14,974 nucleotides of DNA from assembly GCA_003520455.1 (NCBI GenBank), contig DOUV01001101.1:1-14974 (forward strand), given 5' to 3'. The position numbers were made by a program, and so were the translations under genes. Shown here in pieces: positions 13,516 to 14,974 of the stretch. The stretch is from Chloroflexota bacterium (GTDB taxonomy: Bacteria; Chloroflexota; Anaerolineae; Ardenticatenales; Ardenticatenaceae). The notes below the pieces were generated by a model that was given only the letters and a program-made list of their open reading frames with translations, did not search any database and had not been told where the DNA came from. Positions within the stretch are counted from its first letter, which is position 1. Each line of letters starts with the position of its first letter.

Positions 13516-13521
13516 CAGGAG
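13516..13521 (+). promoter_or_regulatory. Ribosome binding site of the MFS gene
   Basis: CAGGAGG, just after the stop codon of the upstream gene and about five bases before ATG 13528, sets the start there rather than at the earlier in-frame ATG 13480. Confidence 0.65.
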
Positions 13522-13527
13522 GCCAGG

Positions 13528-14808
13528 ATGACTCAATCGTCACTCTCCCCCGTACGCCTCGGGTTGCGAGCCAACTGGCAGCAGTTCACCCTCCTGGTGA
13601 TTGTGAACGCCTTCGTCGGGGCCATGGTCGGGCTGGAGCGGACGGTGGTGCCGCTCATCGCCGAACAGGATTTTGGGATCGTCTCCAAGACCGTAGTGCT
13701 GTCGTTCATCATCAGTTTTGGCATCGTCAAGGCGCTGGCCAACCTCTCGGCGGGTGGCCTCGCCGACCGCTTCGGACGAAAGTGGCTGCTCGTCGTGGGC
13801 TGGCTGGTGGGTCTCCCCGTTCCATTCCTCATCATCCTGGCACCGACGTGGAGTTGGATTGTGTTGGCCAACGGGCTGCTCGGGATCAACCAGGGGTTGT
13901 GTTGGTCCACCACGGTCATCATGAAGATCGACTTGGTCGGGCCGAGGCAACGGGGGCTGGCCATGGGGTTAAACGAGGCGTCCGGCTATGGAGCCGTTTC
14001 GCTCTCAGCGCTGACCACCGGCTACATTGCCTCAGCCTACGCCTTGCGGCCGTACCCGTTCTATCTGGGGATTGGGTTCGCACTGCTGGGACTGCTCCTC
14101 TCCCTCTTCTTCGTGCAAGAGACCCACGGCCACGCCCGCGAAGAGGCCCGCCAGCTGCCGAACGCCACGACCGTCAACGACGCGATACGGCGCCCTTTCG
14201 CCGAGGTTCTGTTGCTGACCAGTTGGAAGGATCGAGCGCTCTTCGCCGTCAGCCAGGCCGGGCTGGTCAACAACCTGAACGACGGGATGGTATGGGGACT
14301 GTTGCCCATCTTCCTCGCGGGGGCCGGCCTGAGTGTTGAGCGCATCGGGATCGTGGCCGCTGTCTACCCGGGCGTGTGGGGCGTGAGCCAGTTGGGCACC
14401 GGTGCCCTCAGCGACCACCTGGGCCGAAAGTGGATGATTGCCACCGGGTTGTGGGTGCAGGCAATCGGTATCGTGGGACTCGTTGTGGCGCAGCGGTTTG
14501 CGCTCTGGGTGGGGGCCGCTGCCCTGATGGGGCTGGGCACGGCCCTGGTCTACCCGACGCTTCTGGCGGCGGTGAGCGATGTAGCCCACCCGGCGTGGCG
14601 CGCCTCCGCCGTGGGGGTCTACCGCCTTTGGCGCGACGGCGGCTACGCCGTCGGCGCCCTTCTATCCGGCCTGCTGGCCGACAGTCTGGGTCTACCCTGG
14701 GCCATTATGACCATCGCTGGCGTGACGGCCCTGTCCGGTTTTGTAGTAGCAGCAGTGATGTACGAGACGCTCCCGCCGCGCCGCGTCGTCAGTCCAGAGC
14801 CCGCCTAG
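13528..14808 (+). CDS. Major facilitator superfamily transporter
   Basis: A 426-residue, highly hydrophobic protein with the usual 12 membrane segments. The signature loop between helices 2 and 3, G-G-L-A-D-R-F-G-R-K, occurs near residues 73-82, and its repeat in the second half, G-A-L-S-D-H-L-G-R-K, near 292-301, showing the two-fold MFS architecture. Between the halves is a charged loop (ETHGHAREEARQL). Substrate specificity cannot be read. Because it is translationally coupled to the rhodanese/persulfide-dioxygenase gene (13-base gap, shared operon), export of an oxidised sulfur compound such as sulfite or thiosulfate is a reasonable guess. I see no further gene before the palindromic region downstream. 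Confidence 0.9.
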   Translation: MTQSSLSPVRLGLRANWQQFTLLVIVNAFVGAMVGLERTVVPLIAEQDFGIVSKTVVLSFIISFGIVKALANLSAGGLADRFGRKWLLVVGWLVGLPVPFLIILAPTWSWIVLANGLLGINQGLCWSTTVIMKIDLVGPRQRGLAMGLNEASGYGAVSLSALTTGYIASAYALRPYPFYLGIGFALLGLLLSLFFVQETHGHAREEARQLPNATTVNDAIRRPFAEVLLLTSWKDRALFAVSQAGLVNNLNDGMVWGLLPIFLAGAGLSVERIGIVAAVYPGVWGVSQLGTGALSDHLGRKWMIATGLWVQAIGIVGLVVAQRFALWVGAAALMGLGTALVYPTLLAAVSDVAHPAWRASAVGVYRLWRDGGYAVGALLSGLLADSLGLPWAIMTIAGVTALSGFVVAAVMYETLPPRRVVSPEPA

Positions 14809-14816
14809 GCCGATAG

Positions 14817-14832
14817 GCCCCGAGTTCGGGGC
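14817..14832 (+). terminator. Stem-loop after the MFS gene
   Basis: GCCCCG (14817-14822) pairs with CGGGGC (14827-14832) around AGTT, eight bases after the stop. No T-run follows, so it is a probable transcript end or RNA-stabilising hairpin. Confidence 0.45.
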
Positions 14833-14842
14833 GTAGCCGAGC

Positions 14843-14857
14843 AGACTTCCGAAGTCT
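14843..14857. repeat. Short palindromic repeat, copy 1
   Basis: AGACTTC, C, GAAGTCT. The same element, with the central base complemented, returns at 14927-14941, so the two copies are related as forward and reverse versions. Confidence 0.6.
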
Positions 14858-14925
14858 TGGACGCGCAACCGCTCCCCGCCTCGCTCGCAGTCGCCGGAGC
14901 GCGCTTTGGCACGCACGATCCCCAC

Positions 14926-14942
14926 CAGACTTCGGAAGTCTG
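14926..14942. repeat. Short palindromic repeat, copy 2
   Basis: CAGACTTC, G, GAAGTCTG: perfect 8-bp arms around a single base; the 15-base core repeats copy 1 at 14843-14857. Confidence 0.6.
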
Positions 14943-14948
14943 ACGCCC

Positions 14949-14974
14949 TGACCGGCGCGCTAGCGCGCCGGTCA
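14949..14974. repeat. Perfect 26-bp palindrome at the window edge
   Basis: TGACCGGCGCGCT is followed immediately by its exact reverse complement AGCGCGCCGGTCA. It ends at the last base and may continue. It could be a strong terminator hairpin or a dispersed palindromic element. Confidence 0.65.

Noticed and set aside
13480..13527. Earlier MFS start at ATG 13480
   Set aside because: It lies inside the upstream gene and lacks a ribosome site; ATG 13528 follows CAGGAGG.

Overview
This is a GC-rich bacterial stretch of about 15 kb that looks chromosomal: it is gene-dense, with short operons on both strands and no transposase, integrase, phage or tRNA/rRNA gene. No taxonomic marker is conclusive. 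The long GyrA with a basic tail, the zinc-ribbon/cold-shock fusion, the dispersed short palindromes and the selenoprotein genes make me lean weakly towards Chloroflexota or a similar environmental lineage; this is inference.

Left part (1-7311). Three minus-strand genes form an operon: a YbhN/LPG-synthase-like membrane protein, a PHP-domain phosphoesterase, and a PrsW-family membrane protease that runs off the left edge. Facing away from them is a plus-strand DtxR/MntR-type metal regulator with a FeoA-like tail. It ends at a strong hairpin and converges on two minus-strand genes, gyrA and a zinc-ribbon/cold-shock protein.

Centre and right (7337-14974). A LysR-type regulator on the minus strand diverges from a plus-strand selenium/sulfur cluster: selD, a DsrE-family gene, a PIG-L/LmbE-type deacetylase, a sulfide:quinone-reductase-like flavoprotein, then, after a clear terminator, a rhodanese/persulfide-dioxygenase fusion and an MFS transporter. 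The window ends in a group of palindromes, the last a perfect 26-bp one.

The main discovery is that two adjacent genes each carry an in-frame TGA that should be read as selenocysteine. In selD the TGA (8487-8489) sits exactly at the catalytic Cys/Sec position. In the DsrE-like gene the TGA (9804-9806) replaces the conserved Cys of a C-G-T-C motif. A conventional gene caller would cut selD by 76 N-terminal residues and the DsrE protein by 40 C-terminal residues. Both TGAs are followed at once by a stem-loop that could be a bacterial SECIS. SelD makes the selenophosphate needed for selenocysteine, so the cluster depends on its own product. The neighbouring sulfide/persulfide-type enzymes suggest a locus for reactive sulfur or selenium handling under LysR control.
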